Shown: positions 54,503 through 64,000, counted from the stretch's first letter. The stretch: DNA of 64,000 nt from Duganella dendranthematis (GCF_012849375.1 NZ_CP051684.1:2666001-2730000); one strand, 5' to 3'. Translations and numbers: made by a program. The notes: generated from the letters alone by a model not told the origin.

Positions 54503-55254
54503 GCGGTCGATTTGGATGGTGCTGTACGGCGCAGCGCGGTGAACGCTGCGAATTCCCAGGAACGGAATCCTACCAGTAATGTAAAACCATCGCGTTCGGT
54601 TGGCGCCAGGCGGCGGTCGCTCTGGTGCAGGCGCGCCAGTTCGCCGGCCAGTTGCTGGATGCGGCCGACCAGTTCCTGCGCGCTCGGTTGCGACAGCCTG
54701 GCGGGCAGGCACAGCAGCGTTTCGCCGGCGCCGTTGAAGCTGCCGCTGAAGTAGTCGTCCACCGCGTGCTCGCGGAAGAACTGCTGCACCGGGCCGTCCG
54801 GCAGCCAGCGGAAGGCGTTCGAGACGCGCAGGCGGTAGCGGTTCAGCGGCTTCAGTTCGATCAGCCCCAGGCGGTCCAGCTCGGCCAGCAGCATGATGCA
54901 TTCGGGTTCGCTCAGGTCGTAGGTTTCCAGCACCTGTTCCAGCGTCCAGTGGCCCAGGCAGCAGATCGCCATCAGCAGCAGGTGCGGATTGGCCAGCATC
55001 GACTTTTCCTGCGGCAGCGTCAGGCTGTCCGACTGCGGCGTGGCGTCGGCGGCGCCGCGCAATACGTCTTCCATCGGGATGCTGGCCGCCTTGCAGATCT
55101 GTGCCAGCCGCGACAGCGACATATCCTGCTGGCCGAACATGCGCTTGACGCTGGACTCGCTCATCGAGATCCGTTCGGCCAGCACTTTGTAGGTGACGCC
55201 CGCCGCCCGCATCTGCGTGCGCAGCACTTGCAACAGCAATTCCGGTGAACTCAT
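54499..55254 (-). CDS. XRE-family helix-turn-helix regulator
   Basis: A 251-residue regulator. The N-terminal HTH spans residues 14-65 (YKVLAERISMSESSVKRMFG). The remaining 180 residues contain a second winged-helix-like part (LEQVLETYDLSEPECIMLLA) and no enzyme motif. GGCGG lies 4 bases before the ATG. It heads an operon of four overlapping genes and has a perfect palindrome 25 bases upstream (55279-55297), the likely autoregulatory operator. Confidence 0.88.
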   Translation of the reverse strand: MSSPELLLQVLRTQMRAAGVTYKVLAERISMSESSVKRMFGQQDMSLSRLAQICKAASIPMEDVLRGAADATPQSDSLTLPQEKSMLANPHLLLMAICCLGHWTLEQVLETYDLSEPECIMLLAELDRLGLIELKPLNRYRLRVSNAFRWLPDGPVQQFFREHAVDDYFSGSFNGAGETLLCLPARLSQPSAQELVGRIQQLAGELARLHQSDRRLAPTERDGFTLLVGFRSWEFAAFTALRRTAPSKSTA

Positions 55255-55278
55255 ATTTCCGCCTTACAAAAATAACAA

Positions 55279-55297
55279 GGTATCGTAACACGATACC
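55279..55297. promoter_or_regulatory. Palindromic operator candidate for the XRE regulator
   Basis: GGTATCGT-AAC-ACGATACC, a perfect 8-bp inverted repeat with a 3-base spacer, 19 bp in all. It lies 25 bases upstream of the regulator start on the minus strand, where the -10/-35 region would be, and 121 bases before the divergent barrel gene. Size and symmetry fit a dimeric HTH repressor. Binding is inferred. Confidence 0.6.
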
Positions 55298-55418
55298 CGT
55301 TGGCGTGAAAACCAGCGCTTGGAATAATCTATTAGTACATGGTCTCGAACTGGGCGACACTTTCCCGGCTGTCTCTCGTAGAAGTGACGGCGCCTTGGAA
55401 TACTCACCCGGAGCAACG

Positions 55419-55994
55419 ATGAAGATATGGAAACCACTGGCCGCAGCGTTGATCGCCGTGGCGAGCAGCGGCGGCGCGATGGCGGCCGACCAGTCCCCGG
55501 CTTACGTCGGCGTGGACGTCGGCGCGCGGATCAATGGCAACGACAGTCCCATCTACCGCGCGTACGCGGGTTACAACGTGGGCAACACCGCCTGGCTCGA
55601 TCTGCAGCAGGTGCATGCACTGGAGTTGATGGTGTTCACGTCGCACGCCAACACCCCAAAATATGTGCTGAGCGACGGCTTTGTATTTGGCGATGAGCGC
55701 ATCCGTACCAAAGGTATTGGCCTTAACTGGACCACGTCCACCAAGCTGAGCGATAACTGGTCGCTGACCAGCCGGCTGGGTATCAATCGTACCTGGTCCA
55801 CCGTGCGCTACCGGTATGAAACCGGCGACAGCAACTATCAGCGCACTGCCATGACGGCCGGCGTGGGACTGGCGTACAAGCTGACGCCGCATGTGTCGTT
55901 GACAGTGGATGTGACGTACATGCCGATACGCATCACGCCGGATATTGAAAAGACCGCGCCGATACTGGGCACCGGCTTGCGTTACGACTTCTAG
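55419..55994 (+). CDS. Small outer-membrane beta-barrel protein
   Basis: A 191-residue protein: signal peptide (cut near GAMAADQ) and an alternating hydrophobic pattern of about eight strands ending in GTGLRYDF, with C-terminal Phe. It resembles the OmpA-like/OmpW-like transmembrane barrel group; no ligand can be given. GGAG lies 6 bases before the ATG at 55419; the upstream in-frame extension has no ribosome site. It is divergent from the XRE operon. Confidence 0.85.
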   Translation: MKIWKPLAAALIAVASSGGAMAADQSPAYVGVDVGARINGNDSPIYRAYAGYNVGNTAWLDLQQVHALELMVFTSHANTPKYVLSDGFVFGDERIRTKGIGLNWTTSTKLSDNWSLTSRLGINRTWSTVRYRYETGDSNYQRTAMTAGVGLAYKLTPHVSLTVDVTYMPIRITPDIEKTAPILGTGLRYDF

Positions 55995-56004
55995 ATAACC
56001 TGAG

Positions 56005-56030
56005 AGCGGGCGCCACCACCGGCGCCCGCT
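56005..56030. terminator. GC-rich hairpin between convergent genes
   Basis: A perfect 10-bp stem (56005-56014 with 56021-56030), loop ACCACC, lies between the barrel gene and hslU. Neither side has a U-tract, so it may protect 3' ends or pause polymerase, without being a classical terminator. Confidence 0.45.
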
Positions 56031-56049
56031 GAGGGTTCTGCTACAACGC

Positions 56050-57386
<1,337 letters not shown>

Positions 57387-57390
<4 letters not shown>

Positions 57391-57929
57391 GCTGGATCCA
57401 GTGTTTCGATGATGTGGTTCAGATTGGTGTAGATGCACAGTTCACCAGCGATGGTCAGTGACTTTTTGACGACTTCCGCCGGCGACAGTTCCGTGTTCTC
57501 CACCAGCGCCTTGGCGGCCGACTGGGCGTAGGTGCCGCCGGAGCCGATGGCGCCGACGCCGTCTTCCGGTTCCAGCACGTCGCCGTTACCGGTGATCACC
57601 AGCGTCGATTCGCTGTCGGCCACCAGCAGCATCGCTTCCAGGCGGCGCAGCACGCGGTCGGTGCGCCAGTCCTTGGCCAGCTCGACCGAGGCGCGCAGCA
57701 GGTTGCCCTGGTGCTTTTCCAGCTTGCCTTCAAAACGGTCGAGCAGGGTGAAGGCGTCGGCGGTGCCCCCGGCGAAGCCGACCAGGACCTTGCCCTGGTA
57801 GACCTTGCGCACCTTGCGGGCTGTGCCCTTCATGACGATATTGCCCAGCGTAACCTGGCCGTCGCCGCCCAGCGCGACTTCCTTGCCGCGGCGCACGCAC
57901 AGGATGGTGGTGCCGTGAAATTGTTCCAT
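57387..57929 (-). CDS. hslV: HslV, peptidase subunit of the HslUV protease
   Basis: A 180-residue threonine peptidase. The start is [20 protein letters not shown], so the catalytic Thr is residue 7, after a six-residue propeptide rather than directly after Met as in E. coli. Conserved GGDGQVTLG and [10 protein letters not shown] follow. It is cotranslated with hslU. Confidence 0.97.
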
Positions 57930-57998
57930 AGTTACCTCAAAGTAATGATGCAGACTGCTTCAAGACCAAAAAGTGGGGCCGGGAACGCGAAATGCAAG

Positions 57999-59308
57999 TT
58001 AATACTTGTGGGGATAGATTCTGGCCAGGGAAGCATAACCCAGCAAACGCAACAGCGCGGTCACCAGGTGATTGACGTCGCGGAAAGCGATCTTGCGCCC
58101 CGGCGCGGCGTCGGCCAGCGCTTGCAGCACGCCGTGCAGCTGGATGGCGCTGGGGTAGTCGATGCGCGTCAGGCGCGAGCAGTCGAACACCAGTGCCGGA
58201 TACTGTTCAGCATACTGCCTGATACCCGGCAGTAAAGCGCCAAGTTGATGTTCTATGACCGGCGGCAACATAAACCGGTCGGGTGAGGCGCTCAGGTGTT
58301 GCGCCGGCGCCATTGCCACCTTGTGCGGCGCCACGAAGGACGGCGGCGACACCTCGAAGGTCACGCAATAGTCCATGGCGGCGTGCTCGAATTCCTTTTC
58401 GCTATTTTGCAGTTGCAGCAGTTCCAGCAACAGCAGCCACGGCGCTTCGCCGTCGTCGCGGCGGCCGACCGCGATGCTGGCGCGCAGCAGTGCGGCCAGC
58501 GCCGGCGCCCCACCAGGATCAGCTCGCGCTGGCCGGCCTGCAGCTGCCGCAGCGCGGCCAGCAACAGGGTGCAGCCGTCGGCGTCGACCGCCGTCACGCG
58601 GCTGAATTCCAGCCGCAGCACCGGGCTGGCGTCGGCCTGTTGGCGCAGCCGGTCGAGTTGCGGCGCGCTGTGGCGGTCCAGCATGCCGGACAGCGCGGCG
58701 GTCGGCGTCAGGCCGGCCCAGCCGGGCGAGGCGGCCGCCAGCACGGCCGGTGCCTGCCATGCCGGCGGCGAGGTTTCAAAGGTGCTGGCGTAGTCGATCG
58801 ACAGGTTATCGAAGGCGTCGTGCTGGCCGCTGACCTGGTACAGATCGAACAGCATCCACCAGGCGTTGCGGTCGCTATTCAGGCGGCTGTTGTCGGCCAC
58901 CGCCGCCAGCAGCATCTGCTGCGCCACGGCGGCTTGGCCGTTGGCGTACAGGATGGCGATTTCTTCCACCGCCGGCGCGTGGTCGTCGGCGGCCGCCAGC
59001 GGCAGTTCGTCGCTCAGCAGCAAGGTGGTGGGGAAGTCGCCGAGTTCGTCATCGCCGGTGACTGCGACGGCGGGCGCCGGGCGGACCGGCCGCTGGCTGC
59101 CCCACGCCGGTTCCGGCAGGTTGAAGATGTCGGCTTCCATCGCTGATTCGATGGCGTCGATCTTCATGGCGGTGGCGCGGGCGATCTCGCGCTGGCGCGC
59201 TTGCTGGTGTTGACGCTCCAGTTCGCTATTCGCGGCCAGTCGCGCCTGCTCGTCGTCGGTGAGCGGCGGCAGCGTGTCGGTTTTCTTGAAAAGAGAGAAC
59301 AATCCCAT
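57999..59308 (-). pseudogene. Two-repeat STAS-domain protein interrupted by a one-base frameshift
   Basis: Two overlapping minus frames encode one protein. Frame one runs from ATG 59308 (MGLFSLFKKTDTLPPL) through RQLQAGQRELILVG and then loses sense. Frame two resumes at ALAALLRASIAVGRRDDGE and ends at 57999. Adding one G to the GGGG run at 58508-58511 (minus strand) restores about 437 codons. Each half has a helical unit (motifs DYASTFETSPPAW and DYCVTFEVSPPSF) and a STAS-like domain, so it is an internal duplication. It lies upstream of hslV, a conserved place in betaproteobacteria. Sequencing error is as likely as a true mutation. Confidence 0.75.
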
Positions 59309-59375
59309 CGCCATAGTGTAGCCGGAAGCGTCGCGCTTGCCGCATTACAGGTCGGAGGGGAAATGAAAATTTACG

Positions 59376-59407
59376 TAAAAAAAGCACGCGGTGTCAGGCG
59401 CGTGCTT
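59376..59407 (-). terminator. Terminator of dksA
   Basis: The 9-bp stem AAGCACGCG/CGCGTGCTT (59382-59390 with 59399-59407), loop of 8, is followed on the minus strand by TTTTTTTAC. It lies 19 bases after the dksA stop and separates it from the STAS gene. Confidence 0.93.
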
Positions 59408-59425
59408 CCTTGGTGTGCGGCGACA

Positions 59426-59872
59426 TTAATCGCCGTACAATTTTTGCTTCAGTTCACGACGCTGTTGCGCTTCCAGCGACAGGGTAGCAGTCGGACGGGC
59501 GATCAGGCGGGGAATGCCGATCGGTTCGCCGGTTTCTTCGCACCAGCCATAGTCGTTGGCGTCGATCGCGGCGATCGATTGCTGCACTTTTTTCAGCAGC
59601 TTGCGTTCGCGGTCACGGGTGCGCAGTTCCAGCGCGTGTTCTTCTTCGATGGTGGCGCGGTCAGCCGGGTCCGGCACCAGCACGGTTTCGCGCAGGTGTT
59701 CGGTGGTTTCGCCGGCGTTTTTCAGCAGCTCTTTTTCCAGCTGTTGCAGCTTGGCCTTGAAGAAAGCCATTTGCGCTGGGTTCATATAGTCCTTGTCATC
59801 CATCTTCAGAATTTCTTCTTCGGTCAGGATGCGCTCGGCGGCGGCGGGGGTCGATTTATTAGTTTTGGTCAT
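59426..59872 (-). CDS. dksA: DksA, cysteine-poor form
   Basis: A 148-residue RNA polymerase secondary-channel factor that works with ppGpp. The coiled-coil tip keeps DPADRA (D68, D71, A73; the DxxDxA motif). The zinc-finger positions read C111, T114, S132, A135 instead of four Cys, so it is not expected to bind zinc. This is the pattern known from the zinc-independent DksA2 of Pseudomonas aeruginosa. AAGG precedes the ATG at 59872 at rather long spacing; a TTG at 59911 is the alternative. The upstream neighbour is a COG0523 GTPase. Confidence 0.93.
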   Translation of the reverse strand: MTKTNKSTPAAAERILTEEEILKMDDKDYMNPAQMAFFKAKLQQLEKELLKNAGETTEHLRETVLVPDPADRATIEEEHALELRTRDRERKLLKKVQQSIAAIDANDYGWCEETGEPIGIPRLIARPTATLSLEAQQRRELKQKLYGD

Positions 59873-59966
59873 AACTTCGCTTACCTTCGATACGACAGAG
59901 TTTTCAATCAAATTAATCAGCCCGAATTTTGTGGCTATTTAGCCATCCCCACAAAACCGGGATAGT

Positions 59967-61019
59967 TTATACCAGACATTGTTCTAAACCGCTAATAAAG
60001 ATGTCTTTGGGCAGATTTTTCCCGATAAATACCATTTTGCTGCCACGAACGTCGTTTTCACCCCATTTCGCGCCGAGATCGCTGCCCATGATTTGGTGCA
60101 CGCCCTGGAATACCACCTTGCGGTCGGCATCCTGCATGAACAATACGCCTTTGTAGCGCAGCATGCGAGGACCGTAGACATTCACCAGGCCGCCGAGGAA
60201 CTCATCCAGCTTGGCCGTGTCGAACGGGCGGGTGCTTTTGAACACAAACGCGGCGATGTCGTCGGTGTGGTGGCTGTGGTGGTGATCGTGGTCATGGCCA
60301 TGATCGTGGTGATGGTGATCGTGGCCGCAGTGTTCGTCGTGGACGTGGCCGTCTTCATGCACCTGGTCGGTCAGCAGGAAGTCCGGGTCCAGTTCCAGCT
60401 TGTCGTTGAGGTTGAAGCCTTTCAGGTCCAGCACCTCGGCAATCGGCGCGCGGCCGAAGTCGGACTTGCTGATCGGCGCCCGCGGGTTGATGCGCGCCAG
60501 GCGGGCGGTCAACGTCGCCAGTTCGTCCGCAGTGACCAGATCGGTCTTGGACAACAGGATCTTGTCGGCGAATCCGACCTGGCGCTGGGCTTCCTCGTGC
60601 TGGTCCAGCTGGTCCATGGCATGGCGGGCGTCCACCACGGTGACCACCGCATCCAGCATGTAGTTAGCGCCCACTTCTTCGTCCACGAAGAAGGTCTGCG
60701 CCACCGGGCCGGGATTGGCCAGGCCGGTGGTCTCGATCACCACGCGGTCGAACGCGATTTCGCCGGCCTCGCGCTTCTGCGCCAGGTTGCTGAGCGCGAC
60801 GATCAGGTCGCCGCGCACGGTGCAGCAGATGCAGCCATTGTTCATTTCAACGATTTGCTCGCCGGTATCCCGCACCAGGATTTCATTGTCGATGTTTTCC
60901 TCGCCGAATTCGTTCTCGATCACGGCGATGCGCATGCCGTGATCTTCTTGCAAGATGCGGTTGAGCAGCGTGGTCTTGCCGGCGCCGAGGAAGCCGGTCA
61001 GGATGGTGGTAGGGATCAT
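59967..61019 (-). CDS. COG0523 (CobW/ZigA-like) metal-chaperone GTPase
   Basis: A 350-residue P-loop GTPase. Walker A is GFLGAGKT at residues 9-16, and the metal-binding CxCC motif is C63-I-C65-C66. A long His-rich stretch (about 240-275, many HDHH repeats) can bind several metal ions. COG0523 proteins deliver zinc or other metals. The ATG at 61019 gives the family start; an in-frame extension to 61100 is rejected. No cobalamin gene is near, so a zinc role is favoured over CobW. Confidence 0.92.
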   Translation of the reverse strand: MIPTTILTGFLGAGKTTLLNRILQEDHGMRIAVIENEFGEENIDNEILVRDTGEQIVEMNNGCICCTVRGDLIVALSNLAQKREAGEIAFDRVVIETTGLANPGPVAQTFFVDEEVGANYMLDAVVTVVDARHAMDQLDQHEEAQRQVGFADKILLSKTDLVTADELATLTARLARINPRAPISKSDFGRAPIAEVLDLKGFNLNDKLELDPDFLLTDQVHEDGHVHDEHCGHDHHHHDHGHDHDHHHSHHTDDIAAFVFKSTRPFDTAKLDEFLGGLVNVYGPRMLRYKGVLFMQDADRKVVFQGVHQIMGSDLGAKWGENDVRGSKMVFIGKNLPKDIFISGLEQCLV

Positions 61020-61124
61020 GGTGGTTGTCTTTAATTCAAAATGCGGAAATGCAATCGGCTGATTATGCCGGAATTCTGCGGCGGCTAGCAATTCGTCCAA
61101 TTGAGCAATATCAGCACGCGTGTG

Positions 61125-62060
61125 CTACTTCACCTTGGCGCGCGGGTGGGCCTTGTCGTAGACCTCGGCCAGATGCTGGAAATCCAGCGCCGTGTAGACC
61201 TGCGTCGAGCTGATGCTGGCGTGGCCCAGCATTTCCTGCACCGCCCGCAAGTCGCCCGACGATTGCAGCACATGCGAGGCAAACGAGTGGCGCAGCATGT
61301 GCGGATGGACGTGCACCGGCGCGCCGTTGGCCACGCCGTGGGTCTGCAGCCGCTGCTGGATCACGCGCGGCGAGACGCGGCTGCCGCGCGTGCTGAGGAA
61401 CAGCGCGTCGCTGCCATCGACGGGCACCGGCCGCACCGCCAGCCACGCTTGCAGCGCGGCCAGCGCGGCGCTGCCGACCGGCACTGTGCGGCGCTTGTTG
61501 CCTTTGCCGGTGACCAGCACTTCGCGGTTGTCGAGGTCGACCCAGCCGAGGCTGTCCTTGTGCGGCGTCAGGTCGAGTCCGGCCAGTTCGGACACCCGCA
61601 GGCCGCTGGAATATAGCAGTTCGAACATGGCGCGGTTGCACAGGTCGGCCGGTTCGGCGCCGTTGCCGGCCGCCGGCCTGCCTGGCGCCACCAGTTGCAC
61701 GGCATCGTCCACCGACAGCGCGCGCGGCAGCGTCCTGGCCCGTTTGGGGGCGCGCACGCCCTGCACCGGGTTGGCCGCCAGCGGGATTTGTTCGCCCAGC
61801 CAGTTGAAAAAGCCGCGCCAGCTGGACAGCTTGCGGGCAATCGAGCGGGGATCGAGTTCCTGCGCGTGCAGTTTGGCGGTCAGCCGGCGCACCGCATGGT
61901 GGTCCAGCTGCGGCCAGCTGGTGTCGCCGGTCAGCGTCACCAGCGCTTGCAGGTCGCGGGCGTAGGCGGCGCAGGTGTGCGGCGACAGCTGGCGCACGCC
62001 CTTGAGTTGGGCGATATAGGCGTCGATCCAGGCCAGCTTGCTGTCTGGAGCGTCGCTCAT
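61125..62060 (-). CDS. xerC: Tyrosine recombinase XerC
   Basis: A 311-residue recombinase that resolves chromosome dimers at dif. It has the N-terminal SAM-like domain (SPHTCAAYARDLQAL) and the catalytic domain with Arg in SSGLRVSELAGLD, HxxR in HMLRHSFASH, and His/Tyr in HASISSTQVY. It lies 8 bases after DUF484, the standard pair, so it is the housekeeping enzyme and not a mobile integrase. Confidence 0.95.
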   Translation of the reverse strand: MSDAPDSKLAWIDAYIAQLKGVRQLSPHTCAAYARDLQALVTLTGDTSWPQLDHHAVRRLTAKLHAQELDPRSIARKLSSWRGFFNWLGEQIPLAANPVQGVRAPKRARTLPRALSVDDAVQLVAPGRPAAGNGAEPADLCNRAMFELLYSSGLRVSELAGLDLTPHKDSLGWVDLDNREVLVTGKGNKRRTVPVGSAALAALQAWLAVRPVPVDGSDALFLSTRGSRVSPRVIQQRLQTHGVANGAPVHVHPHMLRHSFASHVLQSSGDLRAVQEMLGHASISSTQVYTALDFQHLAEVYDKAHPRAKVK

Positions 62061-62068
62061 GGTGTTGC

Positions 62069-62737
62069 TCAGGCCAGCAGCCAGGCCAGCGCGGTGCTGG
62101 AGGTTTCGCCGATGTGGACCAGGAAGTCGGTGGCCATCAGCCCGGTGAAGCGGTTGGCGTCCTGCGACCCCATGATCAGCAGGCCGAACGCCTGTTTGTC
62201 GCCCGGCTTGCGCAGCGGGATGATGACGGTCGACACCACGGCGGACGGATCGTCCAGCCAGCGCACCGCTTCAAAGTCCTTGTTGGCGCCGCAGTACGGA
62301 GCCAGCAGGCTGTTGGCGAAGATGCGCGCGTCTTCCGACACGCCCTTGACGAACCACTCGTCGGCGTAATCCGGCGCCGCGCCCCAGATGCGCACGGTCA
62401 CTTGCGGCACCTCGAAGCTGTTTTTCAGGCCGCTGGTGACCGAGTGTGGCATCGAGCCCACATCTTCCGCTTGCAGCAGCACCTGGGTCCAGCGGTGGAA
62501 CTTGTTGGCGATGGCTTCGTTTTCCGACGCCAGGCGCATCAGGTTGCTCATGCGCAGTTCCAGCGTTTTGTATTTGTCGCGCAACACTTCCATCTGGCGT
62601 TCCTGCAGCGAGACGGCGCGGCCCGTCAGCGGACTGGCCAGTTTGATTTCACCCAGCAAGTCGGCGTGTTCTTCGAAGAATTGCGGGTGGTCGGTCAGGT
62701 ATTGCGCGACGAGTGTGGAATCCAGTGGGGCGGTCAT
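62069..62737 (-). CDS. DUF484 family protein
   Basis: A 222-residue cytoplasmic protein with a GAF-like fold. It shows the family words YLTDHPQFFEEHADLL and VSLQERQMEVLRDK near the start. Function unknown; it is almost always next to xerC. The dapF gene that often precedes it is not present here; the porin gene lies upstream instead. Confidence 0.93.
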   Translation of the reverse strand: MTAPLDSTLVAQYLTDHPQFFEEHADLLGEIKLASPLTGRAVSLQERQMEVLRDKYKTLELRMSNLMRLASENEAIANKFHRWTQVLLQAEDVGSMPHSVTSGLKNSFEVPQVTVRIWGAAPDYADEWFVKGVSEDARIFANSLLAPYCGANKDFEAVRWLDDPSAVVSTVIIPLRKPGDKQAFGLLIMGSQDANRFTGLMATDFLVHIGETSSTALAWLLA

Positions 62738-62778
62738 GAGGTACTTTGTAGGCGAGGTTGGTGTGCAATTTTAAACGA

Positions 62779-62809
62779 AAAAAAACGGGCATGGTGGACC
62801 CATGCCCGT
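62779..62809 (-). terminator. Terminator of the porin gene
   Basis: A perfect 10-bp stem (62785-62794 with 62800-62809), loop of 5, is followed on the minus strand by a run of eight Us. Confidence 0.95.
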
Positions 62810-62850
62810 GATTCCCCAACTCGCACCGGCAGTTCTGTGACTGCGCCCGC

Positions 62851-63915
62851 TCAGAAGTTGTGGTGGATACCGACGCTGTAGAAATTGAAGGTGGTGGTGG
62901 CGGTCGCTTTGCGGCGCGTGCCGTCCACATAGACATAGGTGCGCGGCGACAGGTTGTAGTCGTAGCCGAGCGAGAATTGCTTGGTCTTGGCGATGGTCGG
63001 CACGTTGAGCGCATTGTCCGGCGTCTTGCGGCCGATGCCGGCGCGTACCAGGCCGAGGCCGATGTTGTAGTTGGCGCCGATCATCCAGGCCTTGGTGATC
63101 GGGTTGATCGGCAGGCTGAAGTCCTGATCCTGGCGCTGGTAGGTGGCCATCAGCTTGAGGTCGTTGATCGGCTTGAACGAGGCGCCGACCGACCACAGCT
63201 TGGTGGCCACGGCGTTGCGCTCGTAGGCGGCGTAGGCGGCAAACGGTCCCTGGGTGGCGGTGGCGCTGACCGAGTACGGATACTTGGCCGCCATGCTGTT
63301 GGCCGGGAACTGCGGCGCGGTGGTGGTGCCGCGGCCGATGATGACTGGATTGTTGTTGGCTTCGCGGCTGGCCACGGTGACGTTCAGCTGGAAGATGTTG
63401 CCGATCACGGGCGTGTTGTAGAACACGGCGTTGGAGAAGCGGTTCAGCGAGTTGCCGGCCACGCTCATCGGATCGCTGGTGTAGCCGGCCACTTGCAGGT
63501 CGGTCTGGTAGCCGGCCACGGCCGGCATGCCGGACCATGGTTCGAAGGCGGTGCTGGTTTCCTGGAAGGCGGTCAGGCCACGGCCGAGGCGCAGCGTGCC
63601 GAAGTCGCCTTGCAGGCCGACCCGGCTCTGACCCTGGAACAGCGGCCGCACCGTGTTTTCGATGACGCCGGTGTCGGGCTCATAGCGGATTTCCAGTTGG
63701 AACAGGGCTTTCAGGCCGCTGCCCAGGTCTTCCACGCCACGGAAGCCGAGCTTGTTGTTATCGCGCTTGCCGACTGCGGTCACGTCAGTATCGGTGCGGC
63801 GCGATATGCCGGCGTCCAGTGTGCCATAGATGGTGACCGACGATTGCGCCACCGCGCCCGAGGTCACACCCATGAGCACACCCGTGAGTGCCAGAGCCAC
63901 CAGAGTTTTTTTCAT
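62851..63915 (-). CDS. General porin, Burkholderiales/Neisseria type
   Basis: A 354-residue trimeric 16-strand porin. Signal peptide MKKTLVALALTGVLMGVTSG is cut near AVA-QSSVTIYG. It has the family opening SSVTIYGTLDAGI, the segment NKLGFRGVEDLGSGLKALFQ, and a C-terminal Phe (VGIHHNF). AAAGGA lies 8 bases before the ATG. It forms a diffusion channel for small solutes. The 85 bases beyond it to the window end hold its upstream region; no clear promoter was identified. Confidence 0.95.
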   Translation of the reverse strand: MKKTLVALALTGVLMGVTSGAVAQSSVTIYGTLDAGISRRTDTDVTAVGKRDNNKLGFRGVEDLGSGLKALFQLEIRYEPDTGVIENTVRPLFQGQSRVGLQGDFGTLRLGRGLTAFQETSTAFEPWSGMPAVAGYQTDLQVAGYTSDPMSVAGNSLNRFSNAVFYNTPVIGNIFQLNVTVASREANNNPVIIGRGTTTAPQFPANSMAAKYPYSVSATATQGPFAAYAAYERNAVATKLWSVGASFKPINDLKLMATYQRQDQDFSLPINPITKAWMIGANYNIGLGLVRAGIGRKTPDNALNVPTIAKTKQFSLGYDYNLSPRTYVYVDGTRRKATATTTFNFYSVGIHHNF

Positions 63916-64000
63916 TTTTTTTCCTTTATAAGTGTACTTCTCATCCCCGCTGTTGCATGACCGGTTGCTTAAACCTTAATGGTTGCTTGGACCGGTGGCG

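Noticed and set aside
54503..55360. A long frame continuing upstream of the 76-residue membrane protein
   Set aside because: It is out of frame with, and antisense-free shadow of, the XRE gene; only the last 76 codons have a plausible start and membrane pattern.
60241..60360. Simple-repeat array
   Set aside because: The alternating GTG/ATG pattern is the coding sequence of the His-rich stretch of the COG0523 GTPase.
61125..62060. Phage-type integrase marking a mobile element
   Set aside because: Next to DUF484 and with XerC wording; no att site, no phage genes, and the tRNA gene is 36 kb away.

Overview
The window reads as a chromosomal segment of a high-GC betaproteobacterium, most likely of the Oxalobacteraceae (Massilia/Duganella/Janthinobacterium type). 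This is inferred from gene content and order, not from a database search. Supporting signs are the block DUF484-xerC-COG0523 GTPase-dksA-STAS protein-hslV-hslU, the petABC-sspA-sspB block, a type II secretion operon ordered G-H-I-J-K-L-M-N-D-E-F-C, and a Duganella-like supply of TonB receptors and Tat-exported hydrolases. No insertion sequence, prophage, integrase of mobile type or CRISPR array was seen.

Layout. 1-3.3 kb: a truncated LysR regulator, then an HD-GYP protein and a GGDEF protein facing each other (c-di-GMP breakdown and synthesis). 3.5-13.5 kb: a compact Tad/Flp pilus operon (flp, prepilin peptidase, an extra AAA+ ATPase, cpaB, secretin, small lipoprotein, tadZ, tadA, tadB, tadC, and a lipoprotein with a LytR_C-like end). 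No tadE/tadF/tadG is present in it. 13.5-24.5 kb: accessory envelope genes: a DUF2807 protein, a 61-residue exported protein, a second LysR, two nearly identical Tat-exported alpha/beta hydrolases flanking a TonB receptor, a Tat-exported dienelactone-hydrolase-like protein and a second TonB receptor. 24.7-29 kb: tRNA-Thr, sspB, sspA and the cytochrome bc1 operon. 29-39 kb: housekeeping genes (mscL, a DegS-like protease, DUF2461, gpsA, SH3 protein, secB, grxC, rhodanese-like protein, gpmA, envC-like, ctp, moeB/thiF-like). 39-50 kb: the complete general secretion operon. 50-56 kb: a patatin-Omp85 protein, then a four-gene translationally coupled operon (XRE regulator, small membrane protein, esterase, pepsin-like secreted protein) with a perfect 19-bp palindrome upstream, and a divergent small outer-membrane barrel. 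56-64 kb: hslUV, a frameshifted two-repeat STAS protein, a cysteine-poor dksA, a COG0523 GTPase, xerC, DUF484 and a porin.

How the parts fit. Most of the non-housekeeping content is envelope and secretion machinery. The c-di-GMP pair beside the Tad locus suggests second-messenger control of the pilus. The type II system provides a route out for folded, Tat- or Sec-exported enzymes, and three Tat-signal hydrolases lie in the same window. The least explained segments are the regulator/esterase/pepsin-like operon at 52.5-55.3 kb, the AAA+ ATPase inside the Tad operon, and the two-repeat STAS protein. Start codons were moved from the longest open frame wherever a ribosome binding site, a promoter or family alignment favoured an internal start.
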